NCBI RefSeq assembly: GCF_014695775.1
Contig: NZ_JACJOX010000026.1
Coordinates: forward strand, 1 to 64,000
Direction: 5' to 3'
Length of the DNA: 64,000 bases
Origin: Leptolyngbya sp. FACHB-60
GTDB lineage: Bacteria > Cyanobacteriota > Cyanobacteriia > Phormidesmidales > Phormidesmidaceae
In this document: positions 45,792 through 56,270 of the stretch, piece after piece
Layout: each line of letters opens with the position of its first letter
Position numbering within the stretch: position 1 is the first letter of the stretch
Made by a program: the position numbers and the translations under genes
The notes under the pieces: model-generated
The model's input: only the letters and a program-made list of their open reading frames with translations
The model's database searches: none
Told to the model about the DNA's origin: nothing

Positions 45792-45815
45792 GTAGGGGCA
45801 AACGGCGTTTGCCCT
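45792..45815. repeat. GTAGGGGCAAACG palindrome after the kinase gene
   Basis: GGGCAAACG (45796-45804) and CGTTTGCCC (45806-45814) are exact inverses around one G, within GTAGGGGCAAACGGCGTTTGCCC. It belongs to the same GTAGGGGC class as the repeat at 30927. It may also end the copRS transcript. Confidence 0.65.
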
Positions 45816-45870
45816 GCCCATCGGGGGTTAACCAAACAGGTCACCCTAGCGGCGTCTAAAACGCCAGCCT

Positions 45871-46026
45871 TTAGAACCAAACCGAGCTGCCGGTAATGCC
45901 CTGGAACTCAAAGGTGCCCACAGCCTCGCGGTAGAGGCGACGGGCAGCGCGCAGCATGCTAACTGCCAGCCGCTCACCCAGCAGGTTGCCGCCGGTTTCG
46001 ATGCCAGTGCCGGGGCGATCGCACCT
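45871..46026 (-). pseudogene. Unidentified 3' gene remnant (about 51 codons)
   Basis: Directly after the stop of the hydrolase, in the same frame, is an open stretch ending at TAA 45871-45873. It reads GTGIETGGNLLGERLAVSM, then LRAARRLYREAVGTFEF and a short end GSSVWF. It looks like natural protein sequence: helical, balanced composition and no internal stop. There is no start codon in a good position. I interpret it as the last part of a lost gene, but I do not recognise the family. Confidence 0.4.
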
Positions 46027-46926
46027 CTAATTGCTAGCCAGAAACACCAACAGTGCCTGAGAAAACTGCTTGGGCGCATCCTGCTGTATCCAGTGGGATG
46101 CGCCTTCAATCGCCTGAAATTGTGCCCCTGGAATTTCGCTAGCCAATTGCTTGCCGTCCTCGGCTTTTTGCCAGGGGTCATCCATGCCCCAGAGCACCAG
46201 CGTGGGGGCAGCAATATCGCCGTGGCGATCGACTAAAGCCATGGTCTGGTTAGCATTCAGGGCCGAGGCATTACGCAGCAGGCTCAGCTTGCCCTCTTCG
46301 CTAGCCCAGGGCGCAATCATGCCCGCCTGAAATTCAGGTGTGAGGCGGTCAGGGTTCGACAGCCCCGCCGCCAGACTTTCCTCTAGCGCCGTCACCAGAT
46401 CGCTAATTGGGCGAGGCTTCCAGCGCAGCGGATGGCCAAAGTCGAGCATGTCATCGTCAAAGCGGTCGTAGCAGACCGAGTTGGTGATCACCAGACGATT
46501 CACCACGGCGGGGTGCTCAATGGCCAAAATCAATGCCACTGCACCGCCAGTATCGTGGCCCACCATATCTACCCGCTGGAGGTTTAAGGCGGCCAGCTAG
46601 GCTGTGATCATTCGCGCCTGGTCTTGAAAGGAGCGGTCAAAGCGATCGCGCCGGTCTGACCAGCCATGGCCCAAAAAGTCGGGAGCTAGCACCCGATAGC
46701 CCGCCTGCACCAGAGGCGGAATCACCGCCTGATATAGGTATCCCCAGGTAGGAATGCCGTGCATGAGCAGCACAGTACCCAGCCGAGCCCTGCCCCGGTC
46801 AATATAGCGGACCGTCACGGGAATATGGGCGGCGGCACTAGCGGGCAATATCAGCTCTTGCTGGTCAGCCCTAAAGTCTTGCCAGGTCTGCCAACCGGCT
46901 TCGTCTAGTTGCATGTTTTGCACCAC
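46027..46926 (-). pseudogene. Haloalkane-dehalogenase-like alpha/beta hydrolase with one in-frame TAG
   Basis: Two consecutive open pieces (46597-46926 and 46027-46596) are in the same frame and separated only by TAG at 46597-46599. Across the stop the protein reads RMITA-stop-LAALNLQRVDMVGHDTGG, so a CAG-to-TAG change (Gln to stop) is the likely cause. The rest is intact: MHGIPTWGYLYQAV (oxyanion region), nucleophile Asp in GHDTGGAVAL, acid Asp in WGMDDPWQ and His in EGASHWIQQ. Without the stop the product would be about 299 residues, normal for the family. It may be a very recent pseudogene, a sequencing error or an unusual readthrough. Confidence 0.8.
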
Positions 46927-46935
46927 TGGTAAGAG

Positions 46936-47660
46936 CTATAGCGATCGCGAAAGCAGGGGAAGCGTGCATTTTTGTTCGCTACTTTGCATCGCCAGTTCGA
47001 TGATGCGAATAGTGTCTCGCGCCACTTCGGGCTTAACCTCCAGCTCGGCACGTCCAGCGATCGCATCAGCGATGTTTTGATAATAGGCCTGGTAGCTACC
47101 CGCTAGCGTCTCCACTCGCCCCTCTACGTGCAGCCCGTCGATCTGCGTGTTGAGCGTGCCCCAGTGCTCCTTCGGCTCTTCACCCCAGCCGGGTTCAGCC
47201 GGGGTGAGTCCGCGCTTCAGCGCCTCCTCTTGCGGGTCCATGCCATATTTAACAAAAGAGCCCGCCGAGCCATGCAGAATGAAGTGGGGTTCCGGCCCGC
47301 GCACCAGCATGCCCCCTTTGAGAATCACCTTTAGCCCGTCGTAGTGCAGGGTTAGATCAAAATTATCGACGGCCTGGGCAAAATCTCGCTGGGTTCTGAG
47401 GTCAGCCGTTACCATCTGCGGCAGTCGAAATGGGAGCTGTTGGGGGTGGCGATTACGATCAGGTCAATCGCTTCGTCTTGCAAGAGGGTGGCGGTGTCTT
47501 GCACCACCTCGACTGATGGGTCGCGATCGAGCGAGGGGTCGTGATGGCGCGCTACAACTTTCTTTAGGCTCAGGTGAGGGACTGACTGGATAACCGGCAC
47601 GTGGAAGGTACGAGCCGCCATGCCATAGTCAATTAGCCCTACGCAGATTTCATTCACCAT
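46936..47660 (-). pseudogene. Gfo/Idh/MocA oxidoreductase with internal deletion and frameshift
   Basis: The 5' piece (47409-47660) has the Rossmann start (EICVGLIDYGMAARTFHVPV) and the IDLIVIATPNSSHFD strand. The 3' piece (46936-47415) starts at VTADLRTQRDF and contains the C-terminal beta-sheet domain (FDLTLHYDGLKVILKGGMLV). The middle of about 110 residues is missing, including the catalytic EKP lysine and the Rossmann end, and the two pieces are in different frames. The protein cannot work. Confidence 0.85.
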
Positions 47661-47792
47661 CTAGCCACCAGAAATATGGGTAACTGGGCCTTGGCTCACA
47701 GAGAAGACATCCAATGACCCAATTCAACGGTGGCATGAATGCCAGTAGTTTTGCGTCCGTCCGTTGCAATCGCTGGTAAACCGCGATTTACA

Positions 47793-48386
47793 TTACAAGT
47801 GCTTTTGAATATAAGCCGCTGTTGAGTTTGCGTGGGGAAATGCCTCTTTTGGAATTTCTAGATCAAGCGCTCGGCACAGCGGCTCCCAGCCGTCGCTTGC
47901 TTGCCATTCCAGTAGCCTGTGTCCTAGGCCAGCGTTTCGAACCCGCTCATTGTGCTGATTGAAAGCTTCTACGCAAGCGGAGCGATGGGCCGTGTCTGGA
48001 GTAAACCGATGCTCAAACAATTCGTTTACCATAGAGCGCCACTCGCCTTCCGACGTCCTAATTCTAGGAAAGATCGTTGAGCTTGCACTTTGCCACCATG
48101 AGTCAGCATCTCTATAGGAAAGAATTACCAAAGCGTCGGGGTAAAGAGTACTCAACTCAAGCCAAAAAGAACTTGAAGGCCAATCTACTGTGGCAATATA
48201 CCCATCAAAAATTGCCGACCAGTCAATACGTTCACCCCGAGATGCAGCACGCCAAAGAGGAATATGCTCCGGATGGGAAAACACCTCGGCCATGTGATAG
48301 CAAGGCTTACCAAGAAGATGTTCAAGGGCAAATTTGAGTGACTTTGTTCCGGTTCGGCCGAGTCCAGCCCCTACTACTTTCAGCAT
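47793..48386 (-). CDS. Sulfotransferase-family protein
   Basis: 197 residues. The 5'-phosphosulfate loop GLGRTGTKSLKFALEHL is at residues 8-24, followed by PCYHMAEVF and the later VILSYRDADSWWQSASST, in the place of the 3'-phosphate motif. It fits the bacterial P-loop sulfotransferase group (Sulfotransfer_4 type) that transfers sulfate from PAPS to small molecules. It is somewhat short but complete, and is the only intact gene in this decay zone. Confidence 0.82.
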   Translation of the reverse strand: MLKVVGAGLGRTGTKSLKFALEHLLGKPCYHMAEVFSHPEHIPLWRAASRGERIDWSAIFDGYIATVDWPSSSFWLELSTLYPDALVILSYRDADSWWQSASSTIFPRIRTSEGEWRSMVNELFEHRFTPDTAHRSACVEAFNQHNERVRNAGLGHRLLEWQASDGWEPLCRALDLEIPKEAFPHANSTAAYIQKHL

Positions 48387-49078
48387 AGGCAGAAATTTAT
48401 CTCAAAACAGTTCTTCACAGGCTAACGGTGAAGTTGTGCATGGCAGATAAACTGAAACAAGGATTTAAGCATCATCAAGAAGCACTCGTGCTTTGAATAG
48501 CCTTCATTCTCTTATCTTTCACAGTCCGGTAGTACCAACGACGGAACCTTAGTGAAGGTTTATCAGTAGGCACTATTGCGGGAGCGGTCTGACTTTGTTG
48601 AATTCCGGGATACTTTTTGTCTATCAGGTTAGGGGCATCTTTAGTTGAGCTAGTCAGTTCTACGATGTAGATTCTGCCAGGGCTCCGCCGAGAGCCAGTT
48701 CTGTTCCACAAATAGCCGCATCTAAGGTGGCGATCAGATAGACGTAGGGTTGGCTGCCTGAAACATCTTTGTGCCGCCTCCCAGGAGCTAGTTGGCAGCA
48801 CAAAGACTGGGTTCTAGAAACCAGCTGCGATCAGGCCATCGAGTTCTTCTTGCAATGTGCGGCGCTCAACCGCATGATTCCACTGGCGAAACCCAAAAGC
48901 TATGCAGTTGAGCCTTAATTCACTGACTTAAGGAAGGCATCAATGACGCTTGACCTATTCATACCAAACCATTTCACGCCCCTTTCTCTCATTCTCGCTG
49001 TCAAGGCGCAAGGTTTGAGTTGAGAAATTGCTCTTACGTAACTTGCGATCGCAGGAAGTCTGATACTGGCTGGTTACT
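48387..49078. other. Non-coding or degenerate region upstream of gyrB end
   Basis: 692 bases. The minus frame 48475-48801 (108 residues) has unlikely composition and no recognisable motif. A 33-codon minus stretch ending at 48814 (AFGFRQWNHAVERRTLQEEL) looks like a gene end but has no start. Together with the neighbouring pseudogenes it suggests decayed DNA. No RNA gene was recognised. Confidence 0.4.
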
Positions 49079-51076
<1,998 letters not shown>

Positions 51077-51144
51077 CTAGAAATTATAGCACAAAGCAGC
51101 CACAGCGGTCTCTAAGGCAACATCAGCTCAAGAATGAACTAGGG

Positions 51145-52125
51145 ATGCAATCACCAAAATTTTCCCGGCTAGAATCATCGCTCCAGGAAACGGCGGGCTA
51201 TAGTTCAAGCGTACCATTTCTGTGGGTGATTGGCGGTGCTACGGCCACGGGCAAGTCGTCTCTGGCGATCGCCTTGGCCCAGCGCCTCCAGGGGTGCATT
51301 CTCAGCGCCGACTCCCGACAAATATATCGAGAGTTTGATATTGGGACGGCAAAACCTTCGACCTTTGATCGGCAGCAGATTCCCCACTATCTAATAGACA
51401 TCTGCGACCCCACTGAAACCCTCACCCTGGCTCAGTACCAGCGTCAGGCCCAGGATCTAATTCATACCTTTCACCAGGCAGATGCTGTCCCCATGCTGGT
51501 GGGCGGCACCGGGCTCTATATAGATGCGGTGGTGAAAGGTTTACGCATCCCGCCCGTGGCTCCTCAGCCCGCCCTGCGCCAGCAGTTAGAGGTCCTGGGG
51601 CAGTTCCACTGCTACGCTCTGCTTAAAAGCCTGGATGCGGCGGCGGCCCAACGCATTCACCCCAACGATCCGGTGCGTACGGTGCGCGCCCTGGAGGTGT
51701 TCTACGTGACTGGCCAGCCCATGTCCCTTCTCCAGGGAGAAGCACCTCCGGCGTATCCGGTGCTCTACCTGGCCCTCGACTGTGATGCCCTCGCTTTAGA
51801 ACGCCGCATTGCTCAACGCACCCAGGCGATGATTGAGGCGGGATTTGTGGATGAGGTTACCCATCTGCTGAAAAAGTATGGTCCGAAGCTGCCCCTGCTG
51901 CAAACCCTGGGCTACGCTGAAATGCTGCGCTATGTGCAGGGGGATGTCTCTCTGGCAGTGGCCCAAGCCGACATCGTGCAGCACACTCGCCAGTTCGCTA
52001 AACGCCAGCGCACCTGGTTTCGTAACCGCGCAACAGCGCAGTGGTTTGATGCCGATGCCAAAGATCTGGTAGAGCAAGTTTGGGATTGGTTCAAAGAGCG
52101 TAGAGATATAGCAAACGTCCATTGA
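51145..52125 (+). CDS. miaA: tRNA dimethylallyltransferase MiaA
   Basis: 326 residues. P-loop GGATATGKSSLAIALA, SADSRQIYREFDIGTAKPS (tRNA-contact loop), MLVGGTGLYIDAVVKGL and the C-terminal QTLGYAEMLRYVQG plus TRQFAKRQRTWFR. It adds an isopentenyl group to A37 of UNN-decoding tRNAs, the first step of ms2i6A. The ATG at 51145 gives an N-terminal extension of about 24 residues; ATG is the only good start. Confidence 0.96.
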   Translation: MQSPKFSRLESSLQETAGYSSSVPFLWVIGGATATGKSSLAIALAQRLQGCILSADSRQIYREFDIGTAKPSTFDRQQIPHYLIDICDPTETLTLAQYQRQAQDLIHTFHQADAVPMLVGGTGLYIDAVVKGLRIPPVAPQPALRQQLEVLGQFHCYALLKSLDAAAAQRIHPNDPVRTVRALEVFYVTGQPMSLLQGEAPPAYPVLYLALDCDALALERRIAQRTQAMIEAGFVDEVTHLLKKYGPKLPLLQTLGYAEMLRYVQGDVSLAVAQADIVQHTRQFAKRQRTWFRNRATAQWFDADAKDLVEQVWDWFKERRDIANVH

Positions 52126-52255
52126 ATTAGGACAGGTTCGACTTAGGGACATTGCACTGCAATGCCCCTACCAGAGGATTTCGTCGAAGCCAGCTAACTG
52201 CCACCGCTTAACATAAGCATCGGCTTTCCTCAGATCTCTGCTTTGCCGTCGTTCT

Positions 52256-53125
52256 TTAAAGCTCTTCGTCGGCTAGCTCTTGCTCGTCTACGGTCAGCTC
52301 TAGGGCAATTGGAGCCGCCTCTTCCGCCGCCGCTTCGATCAGCACAGGCTCGGCTTCGGTCTCTTCTTGTTTGACTTCCAGGTTGAGGGGAATACGCAGG
52401 GGTTCGGGTTGCTCCTGCTCCATTTCCATAACGGGCAACGATTCAACCAGATCATCGAGGGGGCGGGGGATGACCATGACGGCGTGGAGTTCACCGATGC
52501 GCTCAGCTTCGTGCATGCCGGCTTCGATCGCGATCGCCACGTTGGGCAGCGACCCTCGAATCAGAATGGTACAGAGACCTTCGCCAATTGTCTCGTGGGA
52601 CATCAGCTGCACATCGGCAGACTTAGTCATAGCATCAGCGGCCCCTACCATAGCGGGGAAACCGCGTGTCTCTAACAGTCCAATGGCTTGGCTGCCCTGC
52701 TTACCACCGCCTTCGCGCCGCAGCTCGTCCCAGCGGGCGCAGATAGGCAGCACCGCTTCCAGGTTGGGTAACGGGCGCGGAATTAGTGTTGACGAGACAA
52801 ACTGACCAAAATCTTCGGCAGTTTTAACCCCAGCTTCCACCGCCATCCGCACGTCGGAAATGCCCCCCCGCACGATCGCAGTGCAGTGCCCTCCACCGGT
52901 CTTTTCGTAGCCCACCAGCAGCACATCGGCGGCTTTCAGCATGGCGTCGGCCGTACCAACCACCGCCGGAAAGCTCTCCGTCGACACCATACCCAAGGCC
53001 GCGCCGCGATACTTGTCACGCTGCTGAGCTTCTTTTTGACCTGGCGCAGGGGTAGCCAGGGTCAACCGCTTGGGCGCACCGGACTTGAGGTCAAGGGGCG
53101 AGGCTAGTTTGCCGTCGGGTTGCAT
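52256..53125 (-). CDS. ccmO: Carboxysome shell protein CcmO (tandem BMC domains)
   Basis: 289 residues. Two bacterial-microcompartment domains (about 45-130 and 148-235): first GMVSTESFPAVVGTADAML / VLLVGYEKTGGGHCTAIVRG, second GLLETRGFPAMVGAADAMT / VQLMSHETIGEGLCTILIRG. A basic N-terminal extension and an acidic C-terminal tail (ELTVDEQELADEEL) flank them. CcmO is required for beta-carboxysome shell assembly. It lies 36 bases after ccmN and is the last gene of the operon; in many cyanobacteria it is elsewhere. Confidence 0.95.
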   Translation of the reverse strand: MQPDGKLASPLDLKSGAPKRLTLATPAPGQKEAQQRDKYRGAALGMVSTESFPAVVGTADAMLKAADVLLVGYEKTGGGHCTAIVRGGISDVRMAVEAGVKTAEDFGQFVSSTLIPRPLPNLEAVLPICARWDELRREGGGKQGSQAIGLLETRGFPAMVGAADAMTKSADVQLMSHETIGEGLCTILIRGSLPNVAIAIEAGMHEAERIGELHAVMVIPRPLDDLVESLPVMEMEQEQPEPLRIPLNLEVKQEETEAEPVLIEAAAEEAAPIALELTVDEQELADEEL

Positions 53126-53161
53126 AGGGTGCCTCTACACTGGGGTGTCTGCCTCTCCATT

Positions 53162-53836
53162 CTAGGGCCTGTCCTCTGAGCTAGCGCCATTGAGCAACTG
53201 ACGCTGGGGAAATAGCGTTGCCAGTAGGCGATTTACCTGGGTTTTGCCATAGACGGAGGATCCATTTTGCCCAGCAATGTTGTGTCCAACACCATTTTGA
53301 GTATTGCCGTTCTGGGCAATACCGTTGGGGATGCTGCCATTCTGAGCGGCTCCAACAGCGGCCTTACCCGATTCGTTGACGGGATTTCCCGTAGCCCCTA
53401 GGGTGCTGGTAGTCCCATAGATGTAGTTACTGGTACTAGGAGTAAACCCATTAGATGAAGACTCCTGGGCAGAAGATGTCTGCGTTGGATCACCCAGCAA
53501 AGACCCCGGTGCGATCGCCTGGGATGCCCCCAACTTGGGGTTAATAATGGTGCTATTGGCTCCAATGCAGGTGTGCTGACCAATGGAGCCGTGGCCCACC
53601 ACCAGCACACCGCTACCCAAGCTCGCCCCTAGCTCAATCACCAGGTCGCCGTGGCGGGCCTGCACCACCACATCGGCTCCTAAACAGACACCCGCAGAGA
53701 TAACTAGACGGCAACCGGGAGCCGCCCCCAGCAGTACCCCAGGTGCGATCGCCACTCCAGGCGCTAAATCCACATCTCCCTGGATGTAGCCATTGGTAGG
53801 CTGACTGATCGCCTGGGCGGGTACTGCCACGGTCAA
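53162..53836 (-). CDS. ccmN: Carboxysome assembly protein CcmN
   Basis: 224 residues. The N-terminal half is a left-handed beta-helix (VDLAPGVAIAPGVLLGAAPG, VELGASLGSGVLVVGHGSIG). A low-complexity Asn/Gly/Ser linker follows (GAAQNGSIPNGIAQNGNT...), then a C-terminal amphipathic encapsulation peptide (YGKTQVNRLLATLFPQRQ) that docks shell CcmK proteins. The beta-helix binds CcmM, so CcmN links core to shell. It starts 18 bases after ccmM. The linker composition is repetitive and prone to length change. Confidence 0.94.
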   Translation of the reverse strand: MTVAVPAQAISQPTNGYIQGDVDLAPGVAIAPGVLLGAAPGCRLVISAGVCLGADVVVQARHGDLVIELGASLGSGVLVVGHGSIGQHTCIGANSTIINPKLGASQAIAPGSLLGDPTQTSSAQESSSNGFTPSTSNYIYGTTSTLGATGNPVNESGKAAVGAAQNGSIPNGIAQNGNTQNGVGHNIAGQNGSSVYGKTQVNRLLATLFPQRQLLNGASSEDRP

Positions 53837-53854
53837 AGGTTGGGTGATAGGTCT

Positions 53855-55834
53855 CTAGGGTCGCTGAATAGTGGCTTCATGCACTCGTTTTTTCACCTTT
53901 GGATCGATGCCCACCAGTCGCACATAATGACCAGGGTGATTTCGTAATTGAGACTCTAAGGCGTTGAGTAGATCCGAGGCCCGGCTTCCCTCCAGCATGC
54001 CTGCGTTTTGCCAAGCGCCGCTGCGGTAGCGGCGCACATCGGCATGCTCAAGGCTAAGGCGATAGCCCTGGTTAAAGAGCTGCTGCACCTGCTGCACGAC
54101 TTCCTGGGGCAAGCCTCCCATGGGGGCTGCACCATTACTGGTCGGGGCGCTGGAGGACGAATAGGGCGCTGGGACAGCTGGTACCGACTTCGAGCCGGGG
54201 CGCTGCACCGTGACTGCGGCCACGCGCCGCTTAGCTCTGGGGTCAATGCCAAAGACCCGCACGTACTCATTGGGGTGCTCGGCTATACAGGCATTGATCG
54301 CGCCTAGGACATCGCCCTCACGGTTGCTGGTGATGGTTTTACAAGACTGCCAAACATTGCTTTTGTAGTGGCGAGCATCGGCGTGCTCAGCCCCTACATG
54401 GTACCCCTGGCTGAGCCACTGGCGGACCTGCTGAGCTACGTCACCGCTGGCCTGAGACGAACCGCCGCTAGGGCTAGGGGCCGAGGCATAGGAGTGGCTG
54501 GGGGAACCGCCCGATCGCGAACTCACCGCCGCAGATTTGCCGTCGGGGCGCTGAATGGTGATGGGAGCAACGCGGCACTTCGCCTTGGGGTCGATGCCAA
54601 ACAGGCGCACATATTCGCCCGAGTGCTCAGCCAGGCAGCGCTCGAGGGCACCAAAGACCTCACCCTCACGAGACGACTGAATGGGGGAGCAGGTTTGCCA
54701 CACGTTGCTGCTGTAGCGGCGAGAGTCGGCATGCTCGGTGCCAATCCGGTAGCCCTGGCTCAGGTACTGACGTACCTGCTGCACCACCTCTGGCGACAGG
54801 GGGCCGCTGGCCACAGCCGGGGCCGGACGATGGCCACCATTGTTAGAAGGGGTGGAATAACTGTTAGAAGGGGTGGAATAACTAGAATGAGAAGACATTG
54901 AGCCGCTGTTGACAACAGCCTTGCCGTCGGCTCGCTGAATAGTGATGGGGGCGACCCGCTGCTTAGCCCTCGGGTCGATACCGAACATGCGCACGTACTC
55001 ACCCGAGTGCTGAGACAGGCAGTTTTCGATGGCGACCAGCACCTCAGGTTCGCGCTGGGACTGAACTGGGCTGCAGGTCTGCCACACGCCACTGCGATAG
55101 CGGCGAGAGTCGGCGTGCTCGGTGCCAATGGTGAAGCCCTGGGCCAGGTACTGACGGACCCGTTGGACAACGTCGGGGGGTAGCAGTTGAGAAGTCATAG
55201 TGCCTAATCCATCGCGTTCGTTTGAGTGTGCTGTGGTATCGAAAGACGCTGCCCTAGCTGACCCACCTATGGGGGGCGCATGGCCGGGCGTTCCTGCAAG
55301 TTCCCTGATCAGGGCAATATCGGTGGGGCCAACGTCGCGGAGGGCATCGGCCTGATGCTGTTGAGTAATCACTGACCCAGAGGGAATCAGCTTGCCGGGC
55401 GGCACGTCCACGTCTTGTACTAGGGCGTGCATCATCACGACACACCCGGCTCCGAGTCGAGCGTTAAATAGGGTTGAGCGAAAGCCAATAAAGCAGTCAG
55501 CACCAACATAGACTGGGCTTTGCACCAGCACTTTATGGGTGAGGATGGCGCGATCGCCCACCCAGACTGCATAGGAGCTGCGATCGTCTCCCAGCACCTG
55601 CCCTTGGGCGCGACCATATATCGTAGCTCCCTCCTGCAGAGTGCTAGCAGCCCCGAGTCGCACGGTCGCACCAGGGTCGGCTTGAACCGCCGATCCAGCA
55701 GCCAAAATTGCCCCAGGTTCAACGAGAACCTGGCCCTGCACCTGGGCCAACCCATGCACCCGAGCCGTCGGCCCAGATGACTGCTGCGAACCCCATGCCT
55801 GAGTCGGAGATGCCGCTGGTGTGCGGATCGCCAT
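53855..55834 (-). CDS. ccmM: Carboxysome scaffold CcmM (gamma-CA domain plus four SSU-like domains)
   Basis: 659 residues from the ATG at 55834. Residues about 20-175 form a gamma-carbonic-anhydrase beta-helix, followed by four Rubisco-small-subunit-like repeats of about 85 residues each (LLPPDVVQRVRQYLAQGF..., EVVQQVRQYLSQGY..., DVAQQVRQWLSQGY..., EVVQQVQQLFNQGY...) joined by Ser/Gly/Pro linkers. The repeats condense Rubisco; the N-terminal domain binds CcmN. Of the three expected zinc histidines only His100 (AILTHKV) remains; the other two are Tyr73 (ATIYGRA) and Gln105 (LVQSPV), so the domain is probably not an active carbonic anhydrase. Repeats 1-3 keep the two Cys that form redox-sensitive disulfides; repeat 4 has none. 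Confidence 0.95.
   Translation of the reverse strand: MAIRTPAASPTQAWGSQQSSGPTARVHGLAQVQGQVLVEPGAILAAGSAVQADPGATVRLGAASTLQEGATIYGRAQGQVLGDDRSSYAVWVGDRAILTHKVLVQSPVYVGADCFIGFRSTLFNARLGAGCVVMMHALVQDVDVPPGKLIPSGSVITQQHQADALRDVGPTDIALIRELAGTPGHAPPIGGSARAASFDTTAHSNERDGLGTMTSQLLPPDVVQRVRQYLAQGFTIGTEHADSRRYRSGVWQTCSPVQSQREPEVLVAIENCLSQHSGEYVRMFGIDPRAKQRVAPITIQRADGKAVVNSGSMSSHSSYSTPSNSYSTPSNNGGHRPAPAVASGPLSPEVVQQVRQYLSQGYRIGTEHADSRRYSSNVWQTCSPIQSSREGEVFGALERCLAEHSGEYVRLFGIDPKAKCRVAPITIQRPDGKSAAVSSRSGGSPSHSYASAPSPSGGSSQASGDVAQQVRQWLSQGYHVGAEHADARHYKSNVWQSCKTITSNREGDVLGAINACIAEHPNEYVRVFGIDPRAKRRVAAVTVQRPGSKSVPAVPAPYSSSSAPTSNGAAPMGGLPQEVVQQVQQLFNQGYRLSLEHADVRRYRSGAWQNAGMLEGSRASDLLNALESQLRNHPGHYVRLVGIDPKVKKRVHEATIQRP
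54842..54883 (-). repeat. Exact 21-bp tandem duplication in a CcmM linker
   Basis: The unit GTTAGAAGGGGTGGAATAAC+T occurs twice head to tail (54842-54862, 54863-54883). It encodes a repeated SYSTPSN between the first and second Rubisco-binding repeats of CcmM. It is a multiple of three, so the linker length can change without breaking the frame. Confidence 0.85.
55196..55212 (-). promoter_or_regulatory. Probable internal translation start for short CcmM
   Basis: ATG at 55196-55198 (Met213 of the long form, MTSQLLPPDVV) sits right at the start of the first SSU-like repeat, preceded by GGATTAGG. The short product would be 447 residues with four repeats and no gamma-CA domain. Synechococcus and relatives make such a short CcmM (M35/M58 type) by internal initiation; here it is inferred from position. 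The ribosome site is weak. Confidence 0.55.
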
Positions 55835-55961
55835 TGCCGTACATCCTCCCAAAAAACCCCAACTAACTAGCTACTTAACCACATAGATAAGCTAATTATG
55901 GGGAGAGTGTAGTCTTTGCCTGTGCTAGCTGAACTGGAGCGCCCAGTGTAAAAAAAACCAG

Positions 55962-56264
55962 CTAGCTAAAATCATCCCGTTTGTTGTAGAGATTGCCGCT
56001 GTCGAGACTTACGGTATCGACGATAGCAACCACTGCCGCATCCACAGGACGATTCTCGTAGCCGTGCTGCTGGCGAGCCCCGCTGCCCTGGGTAATCAAC
56101 ACCCATTCGCCGGGGCCAGCCCCTACCACATCAACGGCTACTGTATAGTCAGGCAGCAAGTCGCCAGTTTCGCTAATGAGCTGCACCAATAAAAACTTAG
56201 TGCCGCTCAAGCTAGGATCCTTGCAGGTGCTAACTACCGTGCCACGAACCTTAGCCAAGAGCAT
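55962..56264 (-). CDS. ccmL: Carboxysome vertex protein CcmL
   Basis: 100 residues of the EutN/CcmL family: MLLAKVRGTVVSTCKDPSL, then LLVQLISETGDLLPDYTVAVD, GAGPGEWVLITQGSGARQ and VDAAVVAIVDTVSL. It forms pentamers that close the icosahedral shell corners. It starts only 6 bases after ccmK1 ends and 127 bases before ccmM, so it is within the operon. Confidence 0.97.
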   Translation of the reverse strand: MLLAKVRGTVVSTCKDPSLSGTKFLLVQLISETGDLLPDYTVAVDVVGAGPGEWVLITQGSGARQQHGYENRPVDAAVVAIVDTVSLDSGNLYNKRDDFS

Positions 56265-56270
56265 AGTGAC

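Noticed and set aside
48475..48801. 108-residue minus-strand frame
   Set aside because: Composition is rich in Arg/Ser/Thr without motifs, and it sits in a decayed region.
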